Assembly (NCBI GenBank): GCA_028281765.1
Contig: JANQJF010000050.1
Coordinates: 1 to 64,000 of the forward strand
From: Planctomycetota bacterium
GTDB taxonomy: Bacteria; Planctomycetota; UBA1135; UBA2386
Length of the DNA stretch: 64,000 bases
Direction of reading: 5' to 3'
A model generated the notes under the pieces. The model saw only the letters and a list, made by a program, of their open reading frames with translations, did no database searches and was not told where the DNA came from. Shown here in pieces: positions 1 to 8,973 of this stretch (its first letter is position 1; the number at the start of each line of letters is the position of its first letter). A program made the position numbers and the translations under genes.

Positions 1-200
1 ACTTGTCCACTGACAAGCCGTGTCGTCGCAGCGCCTTGCGCGCGAATCGACTGACGCGGCTACTTTCGCTACGGACTTCAGACGAGGGACACTAGCGTGT
101 TGGCGTTGCGCCCGCAGTCGGAGGGGCTCCGCAGGCCGAGCGCGCCTGCCCACGTCGCCGCTCCACCCCCGTCTTGAGGCTCGGTACCCGTGCCCGCCCC
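1..200. other. Non-coding left edge of window
   Basis: No gene can be supported here. Short open frames on both strands are Arg/Pro/Ser-rich shadows of GC-rich DNA with no recognisable start context or domain. The stretch lies downstream of glnA, whose TAG stop is at 201-203 on the minus strand, so it may hold the glnA 3' untranslated end. I see no convincing terminator hairpin. Confidence 0.5.
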
Positions 201-1583
201 CTAGTAGGCCCCCAAGTACCGCTCCAACTCCCAGTCGTGCACCTGCGCGATGTACTCTGCCCACTCCTGCTTCTTCGCATCCAGGAAGTGCGCGTAGATG
301 TGCGCGCCGAGCGCGTCCTTGATCACGGCGTCCTTCTCGAGCGCGACGATCGCCTCGCTCAGGTTGCCCGGCAGGCTGCTGATCCGGTTCCGGCCCCGCT
401 CACGCGCGCTCATCGTGTAGATGTTCTTGTTGACCGGCGGGGGCGGTTCCATCCCTTGCTCGATCCCGTCGAGGCCGGCGGCGAGGATCGCGGCGAACGC
501 GAGGTACGGGTTGCAGCTCGGGTCCGGCATCCGCAACTCCATGCGCGTGCCGACGCCGCGGCGGGCGGGGATGCGGATCATCGGGGAGCGGTTGCGCATG
601 CTCCACGCGATGTGGGTCGGTGCTTCGTAACCAGGGACGAGTCGCTTGTAGCTGTTCACCAACGGGTTCGTCACGGCGCAGAAGCCGCGCGCGTGATCGA
701 TGACGCCCGCGATGAATTGGAGGCCGAGTTCGCTGATCTCGTGCTCCGTGTCGGCGTCAGCGAAGCGGTTGTCCGTGCCTTCGAGATTGAACAGCGAGAG
801 GTGCGTGTGCATGCCCGAGCCGTTGATCCCGAAGATCGGCTTGGGCATGAACGTCGCGTGCAGGTCGAACGTCTTGGCGACGCGCTTCACGACGCCCTTG
901 AACGTCGTCAGGTTGTCGGCGGTCGCGAGTGCGTTGCCGTAGCGGAAGTCGATCTCGTGCTGGCCCGGCGCGACCTCGTGGTGGATCGCTTCGACCTCGA
1001 GGCCCATCGCGTGCAGCGAGTTCGTGATCTCGTGCCGGCAGGCTTCCGCTTCGTCCATCGGCGCGGAGTCGAAGTAGCCGGCGTTGTCATTGGTCGCCGT
1101 CGACAGCTCGCCGTCTGCGCCGCGGTGGAAGAGGAAGAATTCGGCCTCCGGGCCACACATGAGCTGCAGGTCCCGGTCGGACGCGCGCTGGATCACGCGG
1201 CGGAGCGCACCCCGCGGGCAGCCGGCGAATGCGGAGCCGTCCGGGTTGTGCACGTCGCAGATGATCCGAGCGACCTTGCCACGCCCCTCGTCCGCCCAGG
1301 GCAGGATCCGAAACGTGTCGAAGTCCGGCACGAGGATCATGTCGCTCTCTTCGATGCGCACGAATCCCTCGATCGAGGACCCGTCGAACATGATCTGCCC
1401 GTCGAGCGCCTTGTCGAACTGCGAGGTCGGGACCTCGACGTTCTTGTTGGTGCCGAGGATGTCGGTGAATACGAGCCGCAGGAATCGGATGTCCTGATCC
1501 TTCAGGAGGTTCGCGACTTCCTCGCGGGTGTAGCCGGTCTGCACGGCCGGCGTGTCGACGTTGTGAAACGAGTTCGATGTCAT
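201..1583 (-). CDS. glnA: Glutamine synthetase, type I-alpha
   Basis: 460-aa cytosolic enzyme that makes glutamine from glutamate, ammonia and ATP. The protein matches the Bacillus-type GSI-alpha class nearly end to end: MFDGSSIEGFVRIEESDM near residue 70, the HHEVAPGQHEIDF and NGSGMHTHLSLF metal/ATP motifs, NPLVNSYKRLVPGYEAP, and a C-terminus like HxWExxxYxxxY. The GSI-beta adenylylation tyrosine context and the beta-specific insertion are absent; the segment NKNIYTMSARER is the alpha form. Regulation is therefore probably by feedback or protein partners rather than adenylylation. The ATG at 1583 (MTSNSFHN) was chosen over a much longer open frame running to 2072, because similarity begins there and the extension overlaps gmhA antisense. 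Divergent from gmhA with 130 bp between. Confidence 0.96.
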   Translation of the reverse strand: MTSNSFHNVDTPAVQTGYTREEVANLLKDQDIRFLRLVFTDILGTNKNVEVPTSQFDKALDGQIMFDGSSIEGFVRIEESDMILVPDFDTFRILPWADEGRGKVARIICDVHNPDGSAFAGCPRGALRRVIQRASDRDLQLMCGPEAEFFLFHRGADGELSTATNDNAGYFDSAPMDEAEACRHEITNSLHAMGLEVEAIHHEVAPGQHEIDFRYGNALATADNLTTFKGVVKRVAKTFDLHATFMPKPIFGINGSGMHTHLSLFNLEGTDNRFADADTEHEISELGLQFIAGVIDHARGFCAVTNPLVNSYKRLVPGYEAPTHIAWSMRNRSPMIRIPARRGVGTRMELRMPDPSCNPYLAFAAILAAGLDGIEQGMEPPPPVNKNIYTMSARERGRNRISSLPGNLSEAIVALEKDAVIKDALGAHIYAHFLDAKKQEWAEYIAQVHDWELERYLGAY

Positions 1584-1713
1584 CGGACTGATGCGGCGGG
1601 GCGGAGACGGGCCCGTGGCCACACCTCCCCGGAGGGTAGCAGGTCTCCTACGGCGGGGCGAGGCAGCGATCTCCAGGCTTCGGTGGCGGCGCCGAGTCCG
1701 GTAGACTCCGGCC

Positions 1714-2283
1714 GTGCGTACCGGGCGGATCAAAGACTGGATTTCCGAGAGCATCGCGACGAAGCAGCGACTGCTCGAATCGTGTGTCGGTGAGGTCGAG
1801 GCGCTGTGTGATGCGGCGCTGAAATCGATTCGAGCCGGTGGCAAGCTGATGCTCTGCGGCAACGGCGGGTCTTCGTGTGACGCGGCACACGCCGCGGGCG
1901 AGCTGGTCGGCTGGTTCGAGGACAAGGAGCGCGACGGGATTGCCGCGATCGCGCTCGGCCACGAAGTTCCTGCGCTCACCGCGATCGGCAACGACGCGAG
2001 TTTCGAGCAGGTGTTCGCACGGCAAGTGCGCGCGATCGGCCGCGCCGAAGACCTGTTGATCGGTATCAGCACGTCCGGTGGATCGAAGAACGTCGTCGCG
2101 GCTGTCGCGGCCGCGAAGGAGCTCGGCTGTGCGACGGCGGCGCTGGTCTCGCAGCGCGGTGGCCCGATCGCAGAGGCGTCGGACGTCGCGGTGCGGGTGC
2201 CGTCGAACGAGACCGCGCGGATCCAGGAGAGTCATCTGCTCGTGATCCACCTGCTCTGCGCGACGATCGAGATGGAGCTCTGA
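1714..2283 (+). CDS. gmhA: Sedoheptulose-7-phosphate isomerase (SIS domain)
   Basis: 189 aa, full family length. GmhA converts sedoheptulose 7-phosphate to D-glycero-D-manno-heptose 7-phosphate, the first step of the ADP-heptose pathway for LPS core. Visible SIS landmarks are CGNGGSSCDAAH near residue 48, GISTSGGSKNV near 118 and the C-terminal QESHLLVIHLLC helix with the conserved Glu and His. Its presence suggests heptose-containing LPS and so a Gram-negative envelope. The start is GTG. The next gene begins 10 bp after the stop, so the two are probably cotranscribed. No other heptose pathway gene lies in the window. Confidence 0.9.
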   Translation: MRTGRIKDWISESIATKQRLLESCVGEVEALCDAALKSIRAGGKLMLCGNGGSSCDAAHAAGELVGWFEDKERDGIAAIALGHEVPALTAIGNDASFEQVFARQVRAIGRAEDLLIGISTSGGSKNVVAAVAAAKELGCATAALVSQRGGPIAEASDVAVRVPSNETARIQESHLLVIHLLCATIEMEL

Positions 2284-2293
2284 CGCGGGGCCC

Positions 2294-3247
2294 GTGAGCG
2301 TCTTCATCACGCGCAAGATCCCGGAGGCCGGGCTCGAGCGATTACGCGCCGCCGGTGTCGCATTCGAGATCGGCGAGATGGACGGAGAGAAGGCGATCGC
2401 GCGCGACGACGTGCTCGATGGCGTGCGTCGTCACGACGTGTTGCTCTCTCTCCTGACCGAACGCGTCGACCGCGAGGTGTTGACGGCCAACCCGCAGCTG
2501 CGTGGCGTGTCGAACATGGCGGTCGGGCTCGACAACGTCGACCTTGCTGCGGCCGAAGAGCTCGGGATCCCGGTGGGCAACACTCCGGGCGTGTTGACCG
2601 ACGCGACTGCGGATCTGACGTGGGCGCTGTTGCTCGCGGCCGCGAGGCGCGTTCCGGAAGCGCACGACTACATGGCCGGCGGTCGCTACTCGATTTGGGG
2701 GCCGGAGCTCCTGTGTGGGGTGGACGTCGGCCCCGGCGCTTCCGGTTGCCGCAAGACGCTCGGCATCGTCGGCTTCGGCCGGATCGGTGTGGCGGTCGCG
2801 CAGCGTGCGCGCGGCTTCGACATGGACGTCGTCGCGTGCGGATCGCCGCGGTCCCGCGACGCGATGACCGCGGCGTCGGTCGAACCGCTGGAGTTCGACG
2901 AGTTGCTCGAGCGGAGTGACTTCGTCTCGTTGCACTGCCCGTTGACTCCGTCGACGCGCCACCTGATCGGCGTGGAGCAGCTGCTGCGGATGAAGAGGTC
3001 GGCGATCCTGATCAACACGGCTCGCGGTCCGGTCGTCGACGAGCGGGCTCTCGTCGAGGCCTTGCGCGGCGGAGAGATCCGCGCGGCGGGGTTGGACGTG
3101 TTCGAGGACGAGCCGCTCATGGCGCCGGGCCTCGTGGAGTTACCCAACGTCGTGATCCTGCCGCACATCGGCAGCGCGACGCACGAGACGCGCGATCGAA
3201 TGGCGACGATGGCCGCCGACAACGCGATCGAGTTCTTGCGCGGCTGA
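2294..3247 (+). CDS. D-isomer-specific 2-hydroxyacid dehydrogenase (glyoxylate/hydroxypyruvate reductase-like)
   Basis: 317-aa NAD(P)-dependent oxidoreductase. The nucleotide-binding motif LGIVGFGRIGVAVA lies near residue 155. The catalytic triad of the family is complete: Arg in NTARGPVVDE, Glu in DVFEDEP and His in LPHIGSAT. Similarity is closest to glyoxylate/hydroxypyruvate reductases (GGIQ-like group), but D-3-phosphoglycerate dehydrogenase-like substrates cannot be excluded; there is no ACT domain. An insertion around residues 138-150 (PELLCGVDVGPGAS) before the Rossmann motif is typical of the glyoxylate reductase branch. GTG start, 10 bp after gmhA. It converges with the next minus-strand gene, with one base between. 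Confidence 0.88.
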   Translation: MSVFITRKIPEAGLERLRAAGVAFEIGEMDGEKAIARDDVLDGVRRHDVLLSLLTERVDREVLTANPQLRGVSNMAVGLDNVDLAAAEELGIPVGNTPGVLTDATADLTWALLLAAARRVPEAHDYMAGGRYSIWGPELLCGVDVGPGASGCRKTLGIVGFGRIGVAVAQRARGFDMDVVACGSPRSRDAMTAASVEPLEFDELLERSDFVSLHCPLTPSTRHLIGVEQLLRMKRSAILINTARGPVVDERALVEALRGGEIRAAGLDVFEDEPLMAPGLVELPNVVILPHIGSATHETRDRMATMAADNAIEFLRG

Positions 3248-3248
3248 G

Positions 3249-4019
3249 CTACTTCGGCGCGCCGGGCGTCATGACGGAGCCGGGCGACAGCACGCTGCCG
3301 AGTTCACGTTGCAGTTCGCCCTGCACGCGTTCGGCGAGTCCGCCCTGCTGGGCCGTGGCGCCGGCGATCAGGAGTCGGAGCGCCGACGCGTGCACGCCGT
3401 CCGGCAGCGGGACCATCGGCCCGTCGTGGTCGTACTCCTCGAGTCCGAACGCCGCGCGAAGCGGCGCCGACGGGATGTCCGAGCGCGGCCAGACTTCGTC
3501 CATGCCCACGGCGGGGGCGTAGTTGCCGAGGAGGGGTTTCTGCGGGAAGGCGGCGTTGCCGACCTGCCGCATGCGCTTCATCACGGTCTGGAGCTCGTCC
3601 AGGGGTTCTGGGCTCGTGATCAGCATGTAGGTCATCGCGCCGTTCGCGTCGCTGGTTTCCCAGCTCAGCGTGCGCTCGAGGTGTCGGCCTGGGAACGCGT
3701 GTGTGCCGGCCGGCAGCGGGTTGGCCACGACGTCGCTGCGTAGCGTCTCACTCGGAAACAGCGCGAGCGCGCCGCTCATGAGGTCGAACGACACGGCGTA
3801 GACGAATGCCGGCTCGTCGAGCTCGAGCGTGCAGCGGACCGGGGTGTACGGCTTCACTTCACTGAACGGCTGTACCGCGCTCTCTGCAACCGACCACTCG
3901 ATGCGTGGGGCCGCGGTCACCGGACCGACGAGCCACTGGACTCCGAACGCGAGACCGACCGCGCAGAGCGTGATCGTGGCCGTGGATCGAAAGCGTGACG
4001 ACGTGGAACCCATGCCCAT
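3249..4019 (-). CDS. Membrane-anchored protein with DUF4384-like domain
   Basis: 256 aa. An N-terminal hydrophobic segment (about residues 15-36) looks like a signal anchor or an uncleaved signal peptide. The middle (residues 45-150) has the pattern seen in DUF4384: a beta-rich stretch with FVYAVSFDLMSGALALFPSE, then a hydrophobic strand MTYMLITSPEP. The rest is unremarkable and the C-terminus is Gly/Pro/Ser-rich. Function unknown; DUF4384 domains often sit beside regulatory or stress-related membrane proteins. A second in-frame ATG lies two codons downstream. It follows the SLC13-type permease by 45 bp and may be cotranscribed with it. The family match is by pattern only. Confidence 0.62.
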   Translation of the reverse strand: MGMGSTSSRFRSTATITLCAVGLAFGVQWLVGPVTAAPRIEWSVAESAVQPFSEVKPYTPVRCTLELDEPAFVYAVSFDLMSGALALFPSETLRSDVVANPLPAGTHAFPGRHLERTLSWETSDANGAMTYMLITSPEPLDELQTVMKRMRQVGNAAFPQKPLLGNYAPAVGMDEVWPRSDIPSAPLRAAFGLEEYDHDGPMVPLPDGVHASALRLLIAGATAQQGGLAERVQGELQRELGSVLSPGSVMTPGAPK

Positions 4020-4064
4020 GCCATCGGCTCGACAGGGCCTTCGGCTGGAGCGAAGTGTCGGATT

Positions 4065-5828
4065 TTACTGCAGCGGCCAGAACCACGGGATGACCGTGAC
4101 GCCGATTGCCGTCATCCCGCAGTCGAGCACGAGACCGACTTTCAGGTAGTGCCAGAATCGGTAGCCGCCCGGGCCGAACACGAGCAGGTTGGTCGTGTAG
4201 CCGATCGGGTTCGCGAACGAGCTGCTCGCGCCGAAGACGACCGCGATCACGAACGCGCGGTAGTCGAGCTGTGCGGCTTGGGCCGCGGCCATCGCGACCG
4301 GGGTCATGAGCACCGCGACCGCGTTGTTGGACACGAGTTCGGTGAAGATCACGGTCGAGATGTAGATGCCCGCGAGCAGCACGATGGGGCCGGATCCGGC
4401 CAACAAATCGGCCAGAGCCGTGCCGATGAGCGCCGCCGCGCCCGTCGACTCGAGTGCCTTGCTGAGTCCGATCGTCCCAACGATGAAGATCAGGATCGAC
4501 CAGTTGATCGAGCGCATCGCCTGCGAAACGGACAGGCAGCCCGAGACGACCATGAGCAGCGCGCCGAGGAGCGCTGCCGTGCACGAGTGCACGACGCCGG
4601 TGACGAAGAGCGTGACGATGCCGAGGATGATGAGCGCCGAGACGGGGGCCTTGCCGCGATTGAAGATCTTCTCGGCGACACCCTCGACGAGGTGGTAGTC
4701 CGGGCTGTGGCGGATGCTCTCGCGGGCCTGGTCGTTGCCGAACGCGAGCAGCACGTCACCCGTCCGCAGTCGAAGGTCGCCAAAGCGCTGCTGCAGGTGG
4801 TGACCGTTGCGCATCATGCCGATGACGGCCGCGCCGTGACGCTTCTTGAGCTCGAGCGCGTTGACGCGCCGACCGTTCATCGAGGATACCGGCGTCAGCG
4901 CGAGCTCGAAGAAGCTCATCGTGCTCGGGCGGTAGCGATCGGTCGGCGATTCGCTGTGCGACGGATCGTGATGGAGGCCGGCGAGCGCATCGACGCGGCC
5001 GCTGACGACCAAGATGTCGCCGACCTGAACCTTGAGGTTGCCGAACTTCGGACGGTGCACGCGCTCCTTGCGGATCACCATGGAGACCTTGGCACCGCTG
5101 TCGTCCTGGCCGATCTGTTCGACGAGGTCGCCGACCAGCGAGCTGCCTTCGCGGACGGTGATCTCGGTCACGTACTCGCGGATGTCCGCGGCGCCGGGGG
5201 CGGCGGCGAGGGACGGGATCCTCGGCAGCAGGTGGCGGCCGATCAGGAGCACGTAGAGCATCGCTGCGCCCGCCAGCACGAGTCCAGCGCCCGACACTTC
5301 GAACATGCTCAGCGGCGGAAGCTCGAGGTCTTCGAGAGCGCCGCTCACCAGCAGGTTGGTCGAAGTCCCCACGAGCGTGCACATGCCGCCGACGATGCAC
5401 GCGTAGGACAGCGGGATCAGCATCCGCGACGGGTAGAGCCCGGTCTCACGGCAGATACTCGTGATGACCGGCATGAACGTGACGACGACCAGCGTGTTGT
5501 TGATGAACGCCGACAGCACGGCCGCCATGATCATCACGAGGAACACAATGGTGCTCTCGCGACCGCCGGTGCGGTGCAGGATCTTGTCCGCGAGAATCGA
5601 CGCCGCGCCGCTGCGCAGGAATCCCTCGCCCACGACGTAGAGCGCGCCCACGGTCACGACGGCCGTGTTCGCGAAACCGGAGACTCCGTCACGGATGTCG
5701 ACGTAGCCGGGAATCGTCACCCCGACGATCAAGCCGATGCCGATCACGGTCAGATGGGCCTTCTCGAACGCCAGCAGACCGACCGCGAGGACGGCCAGCG
5801 AAAGCGTGTAGATATGGGCCCACTCCAT
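4065..5828 (-). CDS. SLC13/ArsB-type permease with two RCK_C (TrkA-C) domains
   Basis: 587-aa inner-membrane transporter of the divalent anion:Na+ symporter type. About five to six membrane segments (residues 5-205) are followed by two cytosolic RCK_C domains (about 215-290 and 305-385, the second ending LRTGDVLLAFG), then a second set of five to six segments (395-587). The repeated loops NNTLVVVTFMPV, GTSTNLLV, NNAVAVLMTPVA and NPIGYTTNLLVFGPG are the helix-hairpin/substrate loops of the family, each with the SNT or NNT-like signature. RCK_C insertions are common in the YfbS-like branch. Substrate could be sulfate, a dicarboxylate or another anion; the sequence alone does not decide. Confidence 0.88.
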   Translation of the reverse strand: MEWAHIYTLSLAVLAVGLLAFEKAHLTVIGIGLIVGVTIPGYVDIRDGVSGFANTAVVTVGALYVVGEGFLRSGAASILADKILHRTGGRESTIVFLVMIMAAVLSAFINNTLVVVTFMPVITSICRETGLYPSRMLIPLSYACIVGGMCTLVGTSTNLLVSGALEDLELPPLSMFEVSGAGLVLAGAAMLYVLLIGRHLLPRIPSLAAAPGAADIREYVTEITVREGSSLVGDLVEQIGQDDSGAKVSMVIRKERVHRPKFGNLKVQVGDILVVSGRVDALAGLHHDPSHSESPTDRYRPSTMSFFELALTPVSSMNGRRVNALELKKRHGAAVIGMMRNGHHLQQRFGDLRLRTGDVLLAFGNDQARESIRHSPDYHLVEGVAEKIFNRGKAPVSALIILGIVTLFVTGVVHSCTAALLGALLMVVSGCLSVSQAMRSINWSILIFIVGTIGLSKALESTGAAALIGTALADLLAGSGPIVLLAGIYISTVIFTELVSNNAVAVLMTPVAMAAAQAAQLDYRAFVIAVVFGASSSFANPIGYTTNLLVFGPGGYRFWHYLKVGLVLDCGMTAIGVTVIPWFWPLQ

Positions 5829-5895
5829 GAGAATGGTCTAATCGCCGGCTCGGGATCCGTGCAACAGCAGCTGGGGGATTTGCGCAGATCCTTCG

Positions 5896-6108
5896 ATGTC
5901 GACCGTACGCGAACCTCGTCCGCTCCCGAGTCGCCCCTTGTCCAGGCGCACGCCGGCGCTCCAGCGTGATCCGGCGACGGTGACGACATCCCGTGTCGCC
6001 CTCTGCGCCGTGCTCGCAATCGCGAGTGGGGGCGCGGGTGTCCTCGTCGGCGCGCGTCACGCCGTTGTGGTCAACTCACTCTTCGCGGCGATACACGCGG
6101 GTCGGTGA
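5896..6108 (+). CDS. Possible small membrane protein (doubtful)
   Basis: 70-codon frame opening in the 247-bp gap between two minus-strand genes and overlapping the 3' end of the SDR gene by 33 bp. It has a basic N-terminus (RRTPALQRDP) and one hydrophobic stretch of about 25 residues rich in Ala, Gly and Val (near residues 33-58), so a single-pass protein is possible. Third-position GC is lower than in neighbouring genes and no clear ribosome-binding site is visible. I do not recognise it. It may be a chance frame. Confidence 0.2.
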   Translation: MSTVREPRPLPSRPLSRRTPALQRDPATVTTSRVALCAVLAIASGGAGVLVGARHAVVVNSLFAAIHAGR

Positions 6109-6825
6109 GACCTGATCGGTCGCCGTGACGAGGATGTCGTCGATGTTGACGTGCGGAGGGCGCGAGATCGCGAAGTCGATGCAGTCGGATACGTCTTCGG
6201 GGGTCAGCGGGTTGGCTCCCTGGTACGGCACCTTGGCGCGCTCGCTGTCGCCGCGGAAACGAACGAGGCTGAACTCCGTCTCGGTGAGGCCGGGGTCGAC
6301 GGTCGTGACCCGCACGCCGGTTCCGAACAGCTCGAGGCGGAGCGTCTGCGCGATCTTCGCGACGCTCGCCTTGGTCGCGCAGTAGACGCTCCCGCCTTCG
6401 TAGGCGATCCGTCCCGCGATCGAGCCAACCATGATGACGTGGCCTTGCCCGCGATCGATCATCGAGGGCACGACCCGTCGCGTCATCTCGAGCACGCCAA
6501 CCACGTTGGTCTCGATCATCTCACGCCACGCGACGCCATCGGCGTTCGCGACGGTCTCCACGCCGCGCGCGAGGCCGGCGTTGTTGACGAGGACGTCGAC
6601 GGGTCCGTGGGCTTCGGTGGCCGCGGTTAGAAACGCCTCGACGGACGCTGGGTCCGTGACGTCCAGTTCGTGGTAGAACGCGCCGTCGACGAGCCCGTCG
6701 AGGCGATCCCTCCGGCGCGCGCCGATCGAGATCTTGTGCCCACGCTGACCTTGGAGGTGTGCGGTGGCCCGGCCGATGCCCGAGCTCGCCCCTGTGACGA
6801 GAACGTGTTTGGAATTCTGGCTCAT
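6076..6825 (-). CDS. Short-chain dehydrogenase/reductase (YdfG-like)
   Basis: 249-aa NADP-dependent oxidoreductase. Visible SDR motifs: cofactor loop TGASSGIGRA (residues 10-19), NNAGLARG near 85, catalytic Ser in MVGSIAGR and the YCATK Tyr/Lys pair near 150. The C-terminal half, with FSLVRFRGD, LTPEDVSDCI and PPHVNID, follows Escherichia coli YdfG closely. YdfG reduces malonic semialdehyde and oxidises L-allo-threonine and serine, so a 3-hydroxy-acid role is the best guess. The ATG at 6825 was chosen because it overlaps the stop of the upstream permease by four bases (ATGA), a coupling arrangement, and places the cofactor loop at the usual distance. Longer frames to 7179 are antisense-style extensions into the permease. 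Confidence 0.88.
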   Translation of the reverse strand: MSQNSKHVLVTGASSGIGRATAHLQGQRGHKISIGARRRDRLDGLVDGAFYHELDVTDPASVEAFLTAATEAHGPVDVLVNNAGLARGVETVANADGVAWREMIETNVVGVLEMTRRVVPSMIDRGQGHVIMVGSIAGRIAYEGGSVYCATKASVAKIAQTLRLELFGTGVRVTTVDPGLTETEFSLVRFRGDSERAKVPYQGANPLTPEDVSDCIDFAISRPPHVNIDDILVTATDQVSPTRVYRREE

Positions 6826-7583
6826 GTGGCGAGGACTTGGAACGCGACGCGGATGAGGACGAAGGAGCAGACGAGGAGCACGACGGTGCGCACGGCGGAG
6901 CTGCCCTTGCGGACCGTCCAGCGGCTTGCGGCGAAACTGCCGCATGCCGCTCCGGCTGCCAGCCAGAGCGCGGGGCCCCAGGCGATCGCGCCGGTCGTCG
7001 AAAGGTAGGCGACGCTCGAGCACGACGCGACGGTCAGGAGCGCGACCTTCGCCGCGTTGATCTCGACGAGGTCGTGCGACAGCGCGCGACCCAGCGCGAG
7101 CATCGTCACGAGCCCGACCGCGACCTGTAGGAAGCCCATGTGGAGTCCGACGACGCTGAAGAGCACGAGCCCGACCCACGTCTGGACGGGGCGCGGCCGC
7201 GGGGCGTCGGGGTTCGGTGCCGGCTTCTTGCGGAGCTGTTTCACCAGCGTGATCACGACGACCGTTACGAGTGCGGCGCGGTAGACCCAGCTCGGAAGCG
7301 TGACGGCGAGGTAGGCGCCCGCGACGGCCCCCGGAACGGACGCCAGTCCGTAGAGCCAGGCGCGGCCCGGGATGCGCTTGCCCTTGCTGAGGAAGCCGAG
7401 CACGCCGGCGGCGGTCAGCGCGACCGCGGCGGGTCGCAGCGACGCGTTCATCGACGTCGGGCCCAGTCCGGCGACGAGGTCGAGGGCCGCGAGTCCGATC
7501 AGACCGCCGGCACCCGCGAGGTTGTTGATGAAGCCCATCGCCGCGCCGGCGACCAGCAGGATCGCTGCGCTCGTGGGGTCCAT
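6822..7583 (-). CDS. Sulfite exporter TauE/SafE family (TSUP) permease
   Basis: 253-aa inner-membrane protein with about eight predicted membrane segments in two halves, as in the TSUP family. The N-terminal half carries the GFINNLAGAGGLIGLAAL loop (residues 17-34), and the middle has VVGLHMGFLQVAVGLVTM. Family members export sulfite, sulfoacetate or related organosulfur anions. The gene sits 13 bp downstream of mdh and overlaps the SDR start by 4 bp, so the three are very likely cotranscribed. Substrate unknown. Confidence 0.85.
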   Translation of the reverse strand: MDPTSAAILLVAGAAMGFINNLAGAGGLIGLAALDLVAGLGPTSMNASLRPAAVALTAAGVLGFLSKGKRIPGRAWLYGLASVPGAVAGAYLAVTLPSWVYRAALVTVVVITLVKQLRKKPAPNPDAPRPRPVQTWVGLVLFSVVGLHMGFLQVAVGLVTMLALGRALSHDLVEINAAKVALLTVASCSSVAYLSTTGAIAWGPALWLAAGAACGSFAASRWTVRKGSSAVRTVVLLVCSFVLIRVAFQVLAT

Positions 7584-7596
7584 CGCGTCGTCGGGA

Positions 7597-8583
7597 TCAG
7601 CCGAGCAGATGCTCGACGGCCGAGCGCTCCTCGAGCAGCTCGTCCGTGGATCGCTTGATCAAGTCGCGCGCGTAGTCGTCGAGTTCGACGCCTTGCAGGA
7701 TCTGGTAGTTGCCGTTGCCGTCCGTCGTGCAGGGGAACGACGAGATGATTCCTTCGGGCACGCCGTAGCTGCCGTCCGAGAGCACGCAGAGCGAAACCGG
7801 ATCCGACGCCTCGACCTTGGAGAACAGTGCGTGGGCGTGATCGACCGCCGCGCCTGCGGCCGACATCGCGGACGACTTGCCGCGCGCGTCGATGATCGCC
7901 TTGCCGCGCTCCTGCACGGTCTTGATGAACGTCTCCTTGAACCACGCTTCGTCCTGGATGGCGTCCGCGGCGCGCGAGCCACCGATCATCGCGTTCGTCC
8001 AGTCGGGGAACTGCGTGTTCGAGTGGTTGCCCCAGATCGTCATGTTCGTGACGTCGTTCCAGTGCTTGCCGCTCTTCAGCGCGAGCTGAGCCTTCGCGCG
8101 ATTCTGATCGAGCTTCGTCATCGCGGTGAAGCGGTCGTTCGGCACGTCGGGCGCGCTGTGCATCGCGATCAGGCAGTTCGTGTTGCACGGGTTACCGACG
8201 GTGACGACCCGGACCTGGCTCGCCGCGACTTCGTTGATCGCGTTGCCTTGGCCCGTGAAGATCGGACCGTTCTCCTGGATCAGATCCTTGCGCTCCATTC
8301 CCGGGCCGCGCGGCTTGCTGCCGACCAGGAAGATGAGGTCCGCGTCGGCGAACGCGACCTTGGCGTCATCGGAGCTGGTCACGTCTTGAAGCAGCGGGAA
8401 AGCACAATCGTGCAGCTCCATCTTGACGCCCTCGAGGGCGCCGAGAGCCGGCGTGATCTCGAGCATTTGCAGGATGACCGGAGTGTCGGGTCCGAACACT
8501 CGGCCGCGGGCGATCTCCGGGAGCAAGCTGTATCCGATCTGTCCGGCTGCTCCGGTGACGGCGACGCGTTTCGGCTGATTCAT
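7597..8583 (-). CDS. mdh: Malate dehydrogenase
   Basis: 328 aa. Catalyses NAD(P)-linked oxidation of malate to oxaloacetate in the TCA cycle and, here, also serves the glyoxylate shunt encoded at 35.4-38.4 kb. The N-terminus [15 protein letters not shown] is the cofactor loop of the cytosolic/type 2 MDH group. Other landmarks are [16 protein letters not shown], the NPCNTN loop, [11 protein letters not shown] and the catalytic His in [11 protein letters not shown]. The ATG at 8583 gives the standard family N-terminus; an in-frame GTG at 8598 would add five residues and has no better ribosome-binding site. Followed 13 bp later by the TSUP permease. Confidence 0.95.
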   Translation of the reverse strand: MNQPKRVAVTGAAGQIGYSLLPEIARGRVFGPDTPVILQMLEITPALGALEGVKMELHDCAFPLLQDVTSSDDAKVAFADADLIFLVGSKPRGPGMERKDLIQENGPIFTGQGNAINEVAASQVRVVTVGNPCNTNCLIAMHSAPDVPNDRFTAMTKLDQNRAKAQLALKSGKHWNDVTNMTIWGNHSNTQFPDWTNAMIGGSRAADAIQDEAWFKETFIKTVQERGKAIIDARGKSSAMSAAGAAVDHAHALFSKVEASDPVSLCVLSDGSYGVPEGIISSFPCTTDGNGNYQILQGVELDDYARDLIKRSTDELLEERSAVEHLLG

Positions 8584-8634
8584 CGGCGCATTAGCCACCG
8601 ACGGCCCGGCAGGTTCAACCCTGGATTTCGCGGA

Positions 8635-8943
8635 TCACGCGTCGCCGGCGCCTTGGACCACGACTCGGTCCTCGGCGACCTCTTCGACCATCTGATCCAG
8701 GATCGCTCGGACCTCGGGACGGCGGGCGAAGATGTCAAAAGCCTGACGATTCTCGAAATTCGAGATCAGCGCGAGGCGGAAGCCGCCGTTCTCCTGGGCG
8801 ACGTTTTCGGTGACGACGAAATGGCGGACGCCGGGGGACGTCTCGACGAGGGAGGCGAGGGCGTCCTTGGCGGCGCGGACGCGCTCGAGCGGTACGCCTT
8901 CGCGCAGCCGGAACAAGACGATGTAGTGGAAGTCGCCGCCCAT
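8635..8943 (-). CDS. Dabb-family (stress-responsive A/B barrel) protein
   Basis: 102 aa, the usual size for a single Dabb domain, a ferredoxin-like dimeric alpha-beta barrel. The start FHYIVLFRLREGV and the later GFRLALISNFENRQAFDIF strand-helix pair fit the family. Members act in stress responses or as small cyclases/decarboxylases, and no specific activity can be assigned. It lies between DUF2203 (30 bp upstream) and mdh (51 bp downstream) on the same strand. Confidence 0.8.
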   Translation of the reverse strand: MGGDFHYIVLFRLREGVPLERVRAAKDALASLVETSPGVRHFVVTENVAQENGGFRLALISNFENRQAFDIFARRPEVRAILDQMVEEVAEDRVVVQGAGDA

Positions 8944-8973
8944 GGCCGGCAGGTTACGCCGAAGCGCCGTGGC

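Noticed and set aside
4149..5969. 606-codon plus-strand frame opposite the SLC13-type permease
   Set aside because: Asp/Glu/Arg-rich antisense shadow of a hydrophobic protein.
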